DNA of 64,000 nt from Puniceibacterium confluentis. GTDB lineage: Bacteria; Pseudomonadota; Alphaproteobacteria; Rhodobacterales; Rhodobacteraceae. The notes under the pieces were generated by a model. It was not told where the DNA came from and made no database searches. It saw only the letters and a list, made by a program, of their open reading frames with translations. This document shows positions 19,965 through 28,899 of the stretch, piece by piece (positions within the stretch are counted from its first letter, which is position 1; the number at the start of each line of letters is the position of its first letter). Position numbers and translations under genes: made by a program. Location of the stretch: the NCBI RefSeq assembly GCF_007923445.1, contig NZ_VOJI01000014.1:59723-123722 (forward strand), given 5' to 3'.

Positions 19965-20387
19965 TCAGTTGGTTTTGCGGACCGGAAAAAAAGGCAGCGG
20001 CGCAATCTTGATGCCGTCCTGGATCAGCTTTTTTGCCTCGTCGCGGCGTGCTTCGCCCCAGATCGGACGCTCGGGGGCGTCGCCGTCATGGATGGCGCGG
20101 GCTTCGCGGACAAAATCCTGCCCGACATAGTCCGAATTCTTTTCAAGGTGTTTGCGCAGGTTGCTCAAGGCCTGCTCTGCGGGCGAACGCGGCTTGCTCA
20201 GCGGACGCTCGGCAGTGGTGCCGGACGGGTTCACCCGCGGTGCCATGATCGCCTTTTCAACCGAGTCAGAGCCACAGACGGCACAGCTTATCAGTCTGCT
20301 TTTTCGCAGTTTTTCAAAGGCCTCTGCCGACTGAAACCACGAATCAAAGCGGTGGTCCTCGGCGCATTTCAGGCTGTACTGGATCAT
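19965..20387 (-). CDS. DUF1178 family protein
   Basis: This 140-residue protein belongs to DUF1178, a family common in Alpha- and Betaproteobacteria. It starts MIQYSLKCAEDHRFDSWFQS and has a second cysteine pair in ISCAVCGSDSVEKAIMAPRV, so the N-terminal third probably folds as a small zinc ribbon (Cys8, Cys36, Cys39 region). The C-terminal half is charged and helical (LRKHLEKNSDYVGQDFVREA) and ends with an IKIAPLPF segment. No function has been established for the family. It ends 24 bases upstream of the SDR start on the same strand and may be cotranscribed with it. Confidence 0.85.
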   Translation of the reverse strand: MIQYSLKCAEDHRFDSWFQSAEAFEKLRKSRLISCAVCGSDSVEKAIMAPRVNPSGTTAERPLSKPRSPAEQALSNLRKHLEKNSDYVGQDFVREARAIHDGDAPERPIWGEARRDEAKKLIQDGIKIAPLPFFPVRKTN

Positions 20388-20573
20388 GCAAACGTCCCGT
20401 CTGACATACCATATAAAGATAAACATTCGGGCGCCGACTTCAAGAATGGCTTAACACGCGGACAGGCTTGCCGCGAAACTGGTTCCCATTTGTCCCAGTC
20501 CCGACAGGCAAATGACTGGAAAATGCGCAGTTGGCGGTGGCAGGGCGCGCGCTGTCGCATCCCCTGGCTGGGC

Positions 20574-21797
20574 TTAAGGCCCGCCCGGTATCAGGCGCAG
20601 GATCTGCACCATGAGGCCGTCCAGTCCCGCCTCTTGTCGCAGTGTGACCTGTGCCAGTTTCCCTTGCGCCAGCCGTCGCGCGGGGTCCGAAAGCGCTGTC
20701 AGTGCGGCGCCGAGACTGGCGGCGTCGGAAATTTCCTGCGCGGCCCCGGCGTCCTTCAGGGCGGCAAACGGCAGCCGAAAGTTGCGCACGTCCGGACCAT
20801 GGATCAGAGCCGCGCCGAACACCGCCGGTTCGTATGGCGTGTGCCCGCCCCGGTCCGTCAATGTGCCACCGACAAAGACCACGTCGGCCAGCGCATACCA
20901 CAGCGCCATTTCGCCCAGGGTGTCGGCCAGCAACACCTCTTGACCGCTTTGCCCGGCAGAGCGTCGGTCGAACGCCAGACCGGCGGCGCGCAGCAACCCC
21001 GCCACCGCCTCCGCGCGGTTCGGGTGCCGCAGTGCGAGGATCAATCGCAGACCGGGGCGTTGGACCCGCGCGATGAGATGAGCGGCAATGACAATTTCCT
21101 CTTCGCCCGCGTGCGTCGAGGCGGCGAGCCAGGTGTCGCCACGCGGATAGGCACGCCGCAGCGCTTCATCCGGCACCTGGTCGGTTGGCGGCGCGTAGAG
21201 AGACTTCAGGTCGACCACCGGCCCACAGGCTTCGGGGCGCAGGCCAAGATCCAGAAACCTGTCGCGCGATGCGCTATCCTGCGCCGAAAGGAAATCCACT
21301 GATCCCAGAATGTGCCGGGTCAGACGGCCGAGGCGGGCCCATCCACGCGCCGATCCGGGCGACATCCGCCCGCCCAGCACCAGGACCGGGCCAGGGCAGA
21401 GCAGGACACGGTTGGGCCAGATTTCTGACTCCATCGTCACATGCGCCACAACCTGCCAGCGCCGCAGCATTCGCCGAACCACCCAGGTCAGATCCAGCGG
21501 TGCAAGCAGGGCAGAGACACCGGGCAGATCCCAGCCCTGCGCAAGCGCCACCCCGGAGTCGGAATTGCAGGTGATCAGCAGGCGCAGATCCGGCCGCGCG
21601 GCCCTCAGTGCCAGGATCACCGGCCGGGCCGAGGCCAGCTCTCCGTTCGAGGCGGCGTGAAGCCAGAGATGCGGCGCCGCGTCGCTTGGGCCGACCCTGC
21701 CAAACCTCTGGCCGAGTGCAGACCAATTCCGTGCCAGCAAAAGCCCGCAGGTCTGCCAGGCCGCAAAGATCGAGATCAGGATCCGATAGACCAGCAC
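20574..21797 (-). CDS. waaA: 3-deoxy-D-manno-octulosonic acid (Kdo) transferase-like glycosyltransferase
   Basis: This 407-residue GT-B protein resembles KdtA/WaaA, which transfers Kdo from CMP-Kdo to lipid A on the inner membrane. An N-terminal hydrophobic anchor (LISIFAAWQTCGLLLA) is present. The usual acceptor-side motif HxxSxGE appears as WLHAASNGELASARP and keeps the catalytic glutamate. The donor side has WLAASTHAGEEEIVI and the FVGGTLTDRGGHTPYEPA loop near 315-333. Roseobacters often carry more than one KdtA-like protein, so this could be a paralogue rather than the housekeeping enzyme. The neighbouring glycosyltransferase supports a lipopolysaccharide-core role. Confidence 0.8.
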   Translation of the reverse strand: MLVYRILISIFAAWQTCGLLLARNWSALGQRFGRVGPSDAAPHLWLHAASNGELASARPVILALRAARPDLRLLITCNSDSGVALAQGWDLPGVSALLAPLDLTWVVRRMLRRWQVVAHVTMESEIWPNRVLLCPGPVLVLGGRMSPGSARGWARLGRLTRHILGSVDFLSAQDSASRDRFLDLGLRPEACGPVVDLKSLYAPPTDQVPDEALRRAYPRGDTWLAASTHAGEEEIVIAAHLIARVQRPGLRLILALRHPNRAEAVAGLLRAAGLAFDRRSAGQSGQEVLLADTLGEMALWYALADVVFVGGTLTDRGGHTPYEPAVFGAALIHGPDVRNFRLPFAALKDAGAAQEISDAASLGAALTALSDPARRLAQGKLAQVTLRQEAGLDGLMVQILRLIPGGP

Positions 21798-21801
21798 GGC
21801 C

Positions 21802-22935
21802 TCAGCGCCCCAGCGTACGGCAAATCTGTGCTTCGAGTTTTTTCAAAAGCACGTCGTTGTCGAACCGCTCTTCGGCAACACGTCGGGCGCGGGCGGCCAT
21901 CTCGTCGATGTTCCCTGAGGTCAAGGCCGACCCGATCGCACGGGTAAAGCCGTCGGCGTCGTGTTCAGCGACCAGATAGCCGGTCTGGCCTTCGTCGATC
22001 GCTTCGGGAATGCCGGCGTGGCGGGTGGAAACGGTGATGCAGCCGCAGGCCATCGCTTCTTGAATGGCTGTTGGCAGGCCTTCGGTGTTGCCATCTTCGG
22101 CAGTCACCGAATGCTGCAGGAAGAACTGCGCGCGCTGCAGCCTGTCGCGGACAAAGTCATGTTTTTGCGCACCGTGAAACGTCACGCGCCCGGCCACGCC
22201 CAATTCCGCCGCCAGAATTTGGGCGGAGTCCAACAGCGGCCCGTCGCCGATGAATTCCAGCCGGGCTTCGGTGCCGTCGGTGGCCTGGGCAAACGACCGC
22301 AGGGTGATCAGCGGCGCCTTCTTTTCGACAAAACGGCCCACGGCGAGGCAGGACAGGGGGGCTTTGGAGCCCGGGGCGAAGCGACGGACATCGACGCCGG
22401 ACGGGATGACATGCGCATTGTCATGGCGCACACCGTGCCGGGCCAGATTGTCGAGCAGGAACTGGGACACCGAAAACACGCCGGCCAGTCGCGGCATCAT
22501 CTTGCGGTAGGCCACCTGAATCCGCCGGGCGCGCAGCGCCTTGGAGGCATCCGTACCGCGATAATAGCTGAAGATCGGGATGCCGAGTTCGTTCGCCAGC
22601 GGCGCCAGGGCAAGCGCCTGGGTGCCGAATTCAGCCAGGATGACGTCGACCCGCTCGCGGCGCAGGAATTCTGCGAGGTCCCGCCTGGACCGACCGAACG
22701 GCAGTCGCGAGGTGGCGTGGCGCGCCCGGTTCCAAAGCGTCCAGAACGGCAGCGCGACCAGATCTGCCGCTCCCATCCGGGTGCGCCGCTCGAAGATCGG
22801 CTTGCCGTGTGCGTCCTCGCCGTTGAAGCGACCGCAGACCACCACGGTGTCGCCCCCGAACAGCAGCCCGATGTGGCGGTTGATAAAGGTCTCGCCCCCG
22901 ACGTGGTAATCACTTGTCCCGATGGCTGCCCGCAT
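21802..22935 (-). CDS. Family 4 (GT-B) glycosyltransferase
   Basis: This 377-residue retaining glycosyltransferase has the C-terminal GT4 nucleotide-sugar site: LEFIGDGPLLDSAQ, VTFHGAQKHD, and the EX7E region EGLPTAIQEAMACGCITVS followed by GIPEAIDEGQTG. The N-terminal acceptor domain includes SYYRGTDASKALRARR and VIPSGVDVRRFAPG. The donor and acceptor sugars are unknown. It ends only four bases before the KdtA-like gene on the same strand, so the two are almost certainly cotranscribed and likely build the same surface glycan. The start at 22935 (MRAAIGTSDYHVGG) is chosen over a longer frame that runs into low-complexity sequence. Confidence 0.87.
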   Translation of the reverse strand: MRAAIGTSDYHVGGETFINRHIGLLFGGDTVVVCGRFNGEDAHGKPIFERRTRMGAADLVALPFWTLWNRARHATSRLPFGRSRRDLAEFLRRERVDVILAEFGTQALALAPLANELGIPIFSYYRGTDASKALRARRIQVAYRKMMPRLAGVFSVSQFLLDNLARHGVRHDNAHVIPSGVDVRRFAPGSKAPLSCLAVGRFVEKKAPLITLRSFAQATDGTEARLEFIGDGPLLDSAQILAAELGVAGRVTFHGAQKHDFVRDRLQRAQFFLQHSVTAEDGNTEGLPTAIQEAMACGCITVSTRHAGIPEAIDEGQTGYLVAEHDADGFTRAIGSALTSGNIDEMAARARRVAEERFDNDVLLKKLEAQICRTLGR

Positions 22936-23154
22936 CTGTCCGTCCTGTCTGTCCGCGTGACGCCTGCCTAGCGCGTTTCGGCTCCGGTTAGAAGCGTTGG
23001 CGTGGCGTCCGGGACGCGCCCGGTTCCCGGGACGGTCCGCCCTGGATCCGCAGCGGCATCTGTTTGGATTATCACCGCTGGCAACCTTGCCCCCGAGCCC
23101 GGCGTCGCCTGACATCGGGGACGCAAGGTTGGGGGGCGGGCAGTGGCGCGGGGG

Positions 23155-23847
23155 TCACCTGGCCTGCGGCACATAGATCAGAGAGAAGGCGCGTTTGACG
23201 TTGTTGGTGACCTCGTCCAGACGTTCCTCGATATGCACGCGCACCTGCCGGGACGCTTCGTCGCTGTCACGGGCGAGCATGGCGGTGACGATGCGTTCGT
23301 GTGTGCGGTTGTCCAGAGCCTTGCCACCTTGCTCTTCGCTCATCGCCTGCAGGTCGATCAGGCGGATATAGTGGATGCGCGCATTGATGTTTTCCAACAG
23401 CTTGAGCAGTTCGGCATTGCCCGAAAGCTGCGCAAGCCGCAGGTGGAAATCCTGGTCCTGCCGCACCAGTTCCACAGGGGAGGTGCCGGCCCGGTATGTC
23501 GCGCGCGCCGATCGGGCAAAGTGCTCAAGCTCGGCCAGCGCAGTGTCGCTGGCACGCTGGGTGGCGAGCCTCACCGCCTCGGATTCAATGGCGGCCCGGG
23601 CTTCGTACAGGTTGCGGATTTCCAGTGGATTCAGCGACCTGCAGAAAAAACCCTGACCGCTCTGGTAGGTGAGGAACCCCTCGGAGGCGAGCCGGTTCAG
23701 TGCCTCGCGCAATGGCGTGCGCGACACGTTCAGCCGGACCGACAGTTCACTTTCGTTGATTCGCTCATCCGGCTTGAAGTCGAACCGCGCGGCCATCTCT
23801 TTCACCTCGCGATAGATTCCGTCCGAACGGCTCGGGGGTTTGCGCAT
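23155..23847 (-). CDS. GntR-family regulator, FCD (FadR-C) type
   Basis: This 230-residue repressor-like protein has an N-terminal winged helix-turn-helix (about 8-70: RINESELSVRLNVSRTPLREALNRL) and an FCD ligand-binding domain. The FCD metal/carboxylate residues are visible in DQDFHLRLAQLSGN and in the later histidine segments NRTHERIVTAML and VRVHIEE. FCD regulators usually bind organic acids. The gene is divergent from the ThDP-enzyme/transporter operon with a palindromic site between, so it very probably controls that operon. The start at 23847 (MRKPPSRSDGIYREV) is preferred; the open frame upstream is not protein-like. Confidence 0.9.
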   Translation of the reverse strand: MRKPPSRSDGIYREVKEMAARFDFKPDERINESELSVRLNVSRTPLREALNRLASEGFLTYQSGQGFFCRSLNPLEIRNLYEARAAIESEAVRLATQRASDTALAELEHFARSARATYRAGTSPVELVRQDQDFHLRLAQLSGNAELLKLLENINARIHYIRLIDLQAMSEEQGGKALDNRTHERIVTAMLARDSDEASRQVRVHIEERLDEVTNNVKRAFSLIYVPQAR

Positions 23848-23954
23848 TTTTTCAAGCACCTTGCAGTTGTTCCCTCGCGGTTTTCCTTGGTCGCACCACC
23901 TTATGGCGTTTTTCCCGGGCAGGAAAGAAGTTGCAGACCAATCTGAATAATGAT

Positions 23955-23964
23955 CTGTATACAG
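23955..23964. promoter_or_regulatory. Candidate GntR operator, palindrome CTGTATACAG
   Basis: A perfect 10-base palindrome CTGTATACAG sits in the 184-base divergent gap between the GntR regulator and the ThDP-enzyme operon, about 70 bases before the enzyme start. Many FCD-type GntR proteins bind TGTATACA-type sites, which supports this as the operator. It is the only such palindrome I noticed in the gap. Confidence 0.5.
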
Positions 23965-24031
23965 CATGAAACACATGATTGCGTTTCGGTGAGGTATCGC
24001 CTGACGCAGACACCGCAAGGGTAGAGCGCAG

Positions 24032-25735
24032 ATGACAGGGCAGGTCGGCAACGGACAGAACGGCGCACAGGCGATGGTGCGGATGCTGGAGGCGCACGGC
24101 GTCAAACATATCTTTGGCCTGTGCGGTGACACGACGCTGCCGTTTTACGATGCAATGCGCGGCCTTGATCACGGCATGACCCATGTGCTGACCCGCGACG
24201 AACGCAGCGCCACCTACATGGCCGACGCCTATTCCCGGGTGACCGGCCGCGTGGGTGTGGCGGAAGGGCCGTCCGGCGGTGGCGCGACCTATATCCTGCC
24301 GGGGTTGATCGAAGCCTCGGAGAGTTCCTACGCGGTTCTTGGCATCACCACGGATGTCTCGGTCGCTTCTTATGGACGCTATCCTTTGACCGAAGTGGAT
24401 CAGGAGGCGTTGATGCGCCCGCTGACCAAATGGAACACGGTGATCCGGCGCGCCGACCACATTCCACGCATGGTGCGGCAGGCGTTCCGGGCGATGACCA
24501 CCGGCCGTTCGGGGGCGGCGCATCTGGGGCTGCCCTATGACATCCAGTATGACGCGGTGCCTGTATCCGACATCTGGGCCGATCCGGCGCTGTCCAGCTA
24601 TCCAGCCTATCGCATGGGGCCCGATGACAGCGCAATCCGGGCTGCGGCCGACGCGATACTTTCGGCCAGGCAGCCGATCATCGTTTGCGGTGGCGGGGTG
24701 GTGATCGCGGGGGCGATGGACGAATTGGACCGGCTGGCGACACGGCTCGACATGCCGGTTGCGACCTCGATCTCCGGGCAGGGCTGTCTGGCGGAAACCC
24801 ATCCCAACTGTGTCGGCGTTGTCGGCTCGAACGGCGGCACGGACGAAACCTGGGAGGCGATGGCGGGTGCCGATATGGTGATCTTCATGGGCTGTCGTGC
24901 CGGGTCCACCACCACGTCGCGGTGGGAAGCGCCGACGGCAGGCACCAGGGTGGTACAGTTTGACGTCGACCCGATGGTTCTTGGCGCGGTCTATCAGATC
25001 GAGGTCGGGGTCCCGGGGGATCTCAAGCTGTCCCTCGCCGCGCTGAACGCCGAACTCGACCGGCGCGGGCAGGGGGGCGCGACCTTTGGCGGCGCGGCGG
25101 CCGTGGCCGACATCCGCAAACGCAAGTTCGAGCGGTTTGCCGAACTGGCGGACAGCGCCGAAGCGCCGATCCGGCCAGAACGGATCATTGCCAGCCTGCA
25201 AAGGGTGCTGCCCGAGGATGCAACGGTGGTCTCGGACCCCGGCACTTCGTGCCCCTATTTTTCGGCCTATTACACCCTGCCGCGGAACGGGCGGCACTTT
25301 ATCACCAACCGTGCGCACGGGGCGCTGGGCTACGCGCTCTCGGCTTCCTTGGGGGCGTGGTTCGGCCGACCCCAGTCAAAGATTGTCGCGCTGATGGGCG
25401 ACGGCTCCTTCGGCTTCACGGTGGGAGAACTGGAAACCGTGACGCGGTGCCGCGCGCCCATCACCTATGTGGTGTTCTCGAATTCCAACTTCGGCTGGAT
25501 CAAGGCCAGTCAGCACGACGACTGCGACCAGCGGTATTACAACGTCGAATTCAACCGCACCGATCAGGCGGCGGTGGCGGCGGCCTATGGGGTGAAATCC
25601 TGGCGGGTCGAGGACCCGGACACGCTCGAGTCCGTCCTGCGCGCCGCGATCAATCACGATGGCCCGACGCTGGTCGACATCATCTGCCAGCCGCTGGAAG
25701 AGGCGCGCGCGCCGGTCCGGCGCTGGATGGGCTGA
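24032..25735 (+). CDS. Thiamine diphosphate-dependent enzyme of the acetolactate synthase-like family
   Basis: This 567-residue three-domain ThDP enzyme carries the catalytic glutamate Glu57 in RDERSATYMADAYSR and the GDGSFGFTVGELETV cofactor motif at 456-470, ending near SNSNFGWIKASQ. It is not a biosynthetic acetolactate synthase: no small-subunit gene follows and the flanking sequence differs from IlvB. It starts a five-gene operon with a TctCBA transporter and a glyoxalase-like protein. I infer that it acts on a 2-oxo acid or carboligation substrate derived from the imported carboxylate. Related enzymes include sulfopyruvate-, oxalyl-CoA- and benzoylformate-type decarboxylases, and I cannot choose among these. 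Confidence 0.88.
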   Translation: MTGQVGNGQNGAQAMVRMLEAHGVKHIFGLCGDTTLPFYDAMRGLDHGMTHVLTRDERSATYMADAYSRVTGRVGVAEGPSGGGATYILPGLIEASESSYAVLGITTDVSVASYGRYPLTEVDQEALMRPLTKWNTVIRRADHIPRMVRQAFRAMTTGRSGAAHLGLPYDIQYDAVPVSDIWADPALSSYPAYRMGPDDSAIRAAADAILSARQPIIVCGGGVVIAGAMDELDRLATRLDMPVATSISGQGCLAETHPNCVGVVGSNGGTDETWEAMAGADMVIFMGCRAGSTTTSRWEAPTAGTRVVQFDVDPMVLGAVYQIEVGVPGDLKLSLAALNAELDRRGQGGATFGGAAAVADIRKRKFERFAELADSAEAPIRPERIIASLQRVLPEDATVVSDPGTSCPYFSAYYTLPRNGRHFITNRAHGALGYALSASLGAWFGRPQSKIVALMGDGSFGFTVGELETVTRCRAPITYVVFSNSNFGWIKASQHDDCDQRYYNVEFNRTDQAAVAAAYGVKSWRVEDPDTLESVLRAAINHDGPTLVDIICQPLEEARAPVRRWMG

Positions 25736-25780
25736 CCGGAGACAACCATAAAAAAGACAACCAACAAGGAGTTTACTTCC

Positions 25781-26761
25781 ATGCCATTTCTCACCACCCT
25801 CAAGGCAGGAATTGTCGGCGCTGCGGTGCTGCTTCCGCTCGCGGCACAGGCGCAGGACTACCCCAAGCGCGACATCATGCACATCATGCCCTGGTCCGCA
25901 GGCGGCGGCACCGACACGGTGATGCGCAGTTTTCTGAACTTTGCCGAAGCGCCGCTGGGCGTCGGCATCAACACCCAGAACATCACCGGTGCGCAAAGCG
26001 GCGTCGGCACCATGCGCCTGATGCGGGCGCGTCCGGATGGCCATACCATCGGTTCTCTGACCTGGGACAGCGTGATCACCGTGCCGCAGTTCGATCTGGT
26101 GCCAGGCTATGACACGGCGAATCTGGCCTATATCGGTTCGGTCACCGTGCATCCCACGGCGCTGGTCGTGCGTACGGATTCGCCCTGGACCACGCTTGAA
26201 GAGTTCGTTGCGGCGGCCAAGGGCGCTCCGGGCACCCTGACCATATCCAATGTCGGGACCGGCGGCGTCTGGCACCTTCCGGCGCTTGATTTCGCTGATG
26301 CGGCCGGCATTGATGTCCGCCATGTGCCCTATCCCGACGGCTCCGGACCGCAGCGCGAGGCATTGCTGAACGGCGAGACGGACGCGGCGAGCCTGTCGGT
26401 TTCAGCGGCCTTTCCGGCGATCCAGTCGGGGGATCTGCGGGTTCTGGGCGTGATGGCCGAGGCGCGCAGCGCCGATGTTCCGGATGTGCCGACCTTCAAG
26501 GAGGCCGGGTATGACGTGGTCTGGGGCAGCTTTCGCCTGCTCGCGGCCCCCGCGGGCACAGCCGACTCCGAGATTGCAACTTTGGCAGCTGCCTTTGAAC
26601 AGGTCTTTGCCAATGCCGAATTTCAGGAGCTTGCGGCCAAAACCGCGATGGGTCCGCAGTGGATGGGACCGGCGGAAACCACAGCCTATGTCGCCCGGTC
26701 GCAACAGCGCGCCTTTGGCCTGATCGACAGCCTGATCGAGCAGGGTCTGCTGGAGCAGTGA
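25781..26761 (+). CDS. Tripartite tricarboxylate transporter substrate-binding protein (TctC/Bug family)
   Basis: This 326-residue periplasmic binding protein has a signal peptide ending in AAQAQ near residue 24. The mature part begins YPKRDIMHIMPWSAGGGTD, the Bug-family ligand loop. Further conserved segments are SNVGTGGVWHLPALDF and the RHVPYPDGSGPQREALLNGE stretch, which resembles the family pattern V-P-Y-x-G. It captures a carboxylate and delivers it to TctA/TctB. Its position between a ThDP enzyme and the membrane subunits suggests a dedicated substrate for this operon. The ligand cannot be inferred from sequence. Confidence 0.93.
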   Translation: MPFLTTLKAGIVGAAVLLPLAAQAQDYPKRDIMHIMPWSAGGGTDTVMRSFLNFAEAPLGVGINTQNITGAQSGVGTMRLMRARPDGHTIGSLTWDSVITVPQFDLVPGYDTANLAYIGSVTVHPTALVVRTDSPWTTLEEFVAAAKGAPGTLTISNVGTGGVWHLPALDFADAAGIDVRHVPYPDGSGPQREALLNGETDAASLSVSAAFPAIQSGDLRVLGVMAEARSADVPDVPTFKEAGYDVVWGSFRLLAAPAGTADSEIATLAAAFEQVFANAEFQELAAKTAMGPQWMGPAETTAYVARSQQRAFGLIDSLIEQGLLEQ

Positions 26762-26870
26762 CAGGGTGCATCGGGTGACGGGCGCATGTCCGCGCCCCTT
26801 GCCGTTGCCGACGGGAGCCTGCCGAAGTGTTCCGGGCCCCCGAACTCCGGCGTGAACTGGGGATAGCTTC

Positions 26871-27371
26871 ATGGCGCAGCGTCGCTTCAATCTGCAGGCC
26901 GCCTTTGCGACCTTTCTGATCGTGCTGAACAGCATTTACGCAAGCCAGCTCGTGGAACTGGGACTGCCCTTCGCCAAGGGTGGCGAGCCGGGGCCGGCCT
27001 TTCTGCCGCTGGCGCTGTGCCTGTTTATCTATGTCGCCGGTCTGCGGATCCTGTTCGAGGCGCTGGTGTGCCCCGAAACCGAGGCGACGGCCGAACCGAC
27101 CCCCGGAACTGTTCCCGGGCTGGCCCGGTTCGGGCCGGTTGCGGTGCTGGTGCTGACGGCGCTCTATCTCGTCGCGTTTCCCTGGACCGGGTATTTCATC
27201 AGCACGTTCTGTTACACCCTGCTGATCGCGCTGTTCTTCAATTTCGAATCCTCCGGCGACTTGCGGAATGCGGGCTGGAAATCGGCGGTGTCGGCGCTGG
27301 CGATCACCGGGTTCGGCTGGCTGTTCTTTGTCCAGCTGTTCGGACTTTTCCTGCCGGTCTGGGGAGGTTGA
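26871..27371 (+). CDS. Tripartite tricarboxylate transporter small membrane subunit (TctB)
   Basis: This 166-residue membrane protein has four hydrophobic segments (about 8-27, 42-62, 82-104 and 120-160), the standard TctB topology. The family is weakly conserved; placement between the binding protein and TctA makes the call firm. A phenylalanine-rich span (YFISTFCYTLLIALFFNFE) precedes the last helix. It lies 4 bases ahead of tctA. The 109-base gap before it, the longest in the operon, contains no other gene. Confidence 0.88.
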   Translation: MAQRRFNLQAAFATFLIVLNSIYASQLVELGLPFAKGGEPGPAFLPLALCLFIYVAGLRILFEALVCPETEATAEPTPGTVPGLARFGPVAVLVLTALYLVAFPWTGYFISTFCYTLLIALFFNFESSGDLRNAGWKSAVSALAITGFGWLFFVQLFGLFLPVWGG

Positions 27372-27375
27372 GGCG

Positions 27376-28899
27376 ATGCTGACGGACCTCGCGGGCGGCT
27401 TTGTTGTCCTGTTTCAGCCGATGACCTTCCTGTTTCTGCTGGGCGGCTTTCTGCTGGGCCTGTTCTTTGGTGCAATCCCCGGTCTCACCGCGACACTGGC
27501 GATCGCCATCCTGCTGCCGTTCACTTTTGGCATGGAAGTCACGCAGGCGCTGGTCATGGTGATGGGCATCTACATGGCGGGCATCTATGCCGGCTCGATC
27601 ACCGGCATTACCGTCAACATTCCCGGGGCACCCTCCGGCGTGATGACCAGCTACGAAGGCTATGCCATGATGCAGCGCGGCGAAGGGCCGCGCGCGCTGG
27701 GCCTGTCGGCCTTTGCATCACTTGTCGGCGGGCTGGTCGGGGCGGTGCTGCTGATGTTTCTGGCCGAGCCGATCAGCCGGGTCGCGCTGCTGTTCCAGAC
27801 GCCAGACAAGTTCTCGCTGGTGCTGCTGGCGATCGTCACCGTCACCATCGTCAGCACCGGTTCGCTGTGGAAGGCGTCGATGGCGATGGCGATCGGCCTT
27901 GCGATCTCGACCGTGGGGATTGACCCGATGCTGCCGGTGGGGCGCTTTGACTTTGGCAGCTACTACATGATCGAGGGCATCACGCTGCTGCCTGCGGTGA
28001 TCGGCCTGTTCGCGATCTGCGAATTGTTCGTGCAGGCCGCCACTCCCAGCAAACTCGCCTTTGGCGATGCGCCCGCGGCACACAGACGCCTGAGCCCGCG
28101 CGACTTTGTCCCCAGCGGCGCCGACCTGAAGGCGGTGGGCGCGGTCACCTACGCCAAGAGTTCGATTATCGGCGTGCTGATCGGGATGTTGCCGGGCGGT
28201 GGCGCGTCGATGGCATCGTTCATCGCCTACGCCGAGGCCAAGCGCGGATCGCGTCGCCCCGAAGGATTCGGCAAGGGGTCGATCGAAGGATTGTCGGCAT
28301 CCGAAGCCGCAAACAACGCCATGTGCGGCGGCGCCATCGTACCGTTGCTGACCATCGGCATCCCCGGCGATGCCGTGACCGCCATCATTTTCGGCGTGTT
28401 CCTGATCCACGGCCTGGTGCCGGGGCCGGGGCTGCTTGCCAACAACTTTGACGTGGTCGCGCCGATGTTTGCCGCGCTGGTGGTGGCGTCGCTGTTGATC
28501 TTTGTCTCGGTGCTGATCTTCGGACCGCTGTACATGCGGCTTGCGCGGATAAACCGGGGCATCCTGTACGGGGTGATCGCCATGGTGTCTGTCGTCGGTG
28601 TCTACGCCTCGACCTATTCGATGTTCCAGATGTGGATGGCGCTGGCCATCGGCGCCTTTGCTTTCGGCTTTCGCCGCTTCGGGTATCCGCTGCTGCCGCT
28701 GCTGATGGGCATCATCCTCGGGCCGTATTTCGAAGAGTTTCTGCGCCGTTCGCTGATCGTGTCAGAAGGCAGTCCGCTGATATTTCTCACCCAGCCGTTC
28801 AGCCTGTTGTTTCTTGTGATGACGGCAGCGTTTGTCTGGCTGCTGCGTGTCCGGCCGTCGCGCCGCGCCCCCGTCCGCCGCGCCCCCAGCCAACCATGA
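27376..28899 (+). CDS. Tripartite tricarboxylate transporter large membrane subunit (TctA)
   Basis: This 507-residue transport subunit has about 11-12 predicted membrane spans. Both halves carry the TctA signature: FFGAIPGLTATLAIAILLPF with GITVNIPGAPSGVMTSYEGY in the first, and IGMLPGGGASMASFIAYAEA with VPLLTIGIPGDAVTAIIFG in the second. It is the sodium- or proton-coupled translocator for the ligand held by TctC. The start at 27376 is four bases after the tctB stop and gives the usual N-terminus; a longer frame exists upstream. Its stop overlaps the start of the next gene (ATGA), so the glyoxalase-like protein belongs to the same operon. Confidence 0.94.
   Translation: MLTDLAGGFVVLFQPMTFLFLLGGFLLGLFFGAIPGLTATLAIAILLPFTFGMEVTQALVMVMGIYMAGIYAGSITGITVNIPGAPSGVMTSYEGYAMMQRGEGPRALGLSAFASLVGGLVGAVLLMFLAEPISRVALLFQTPDKFSLVLLAIVTVTIVSTGSLWKASMAMAIGLAISTVGIDPMLPVGRFDFGSYYMIEGITLLPAVIGLFAICELFVQAATPSKLAFGDAPAAHRRLSPRDFVPSGADLKAVGAVTYAKSSIIGVLIGMLPGGGASMASFIAYAEAKRGSRRPEGFGKGSIEGLSASEAANNAMCGGAIVPLLTIGIPGDAVTAIIFGVFLIHGLVPGPGLLANNFDVVAPMFAALVVASLLIFVSVLIFGPLYMRLARINRGILYGVIAMVSVVGVYASTYSMFQMWMALAIGAFAFGFRRFGYPLLPLLMGIILGPYFEEFLRRSLIVSEGSPLIFLTQPFSLLFLVMTAAFVWLLRVRPSRRAPVRRAPSQP

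Noticed and set aside
22936-23115. 60-residue N-terminal extension of the GT4 glycosyltransferase
   Set aside because: The extension is low-complexity and not conserved; the start at 22935 gives the family N-terminus.
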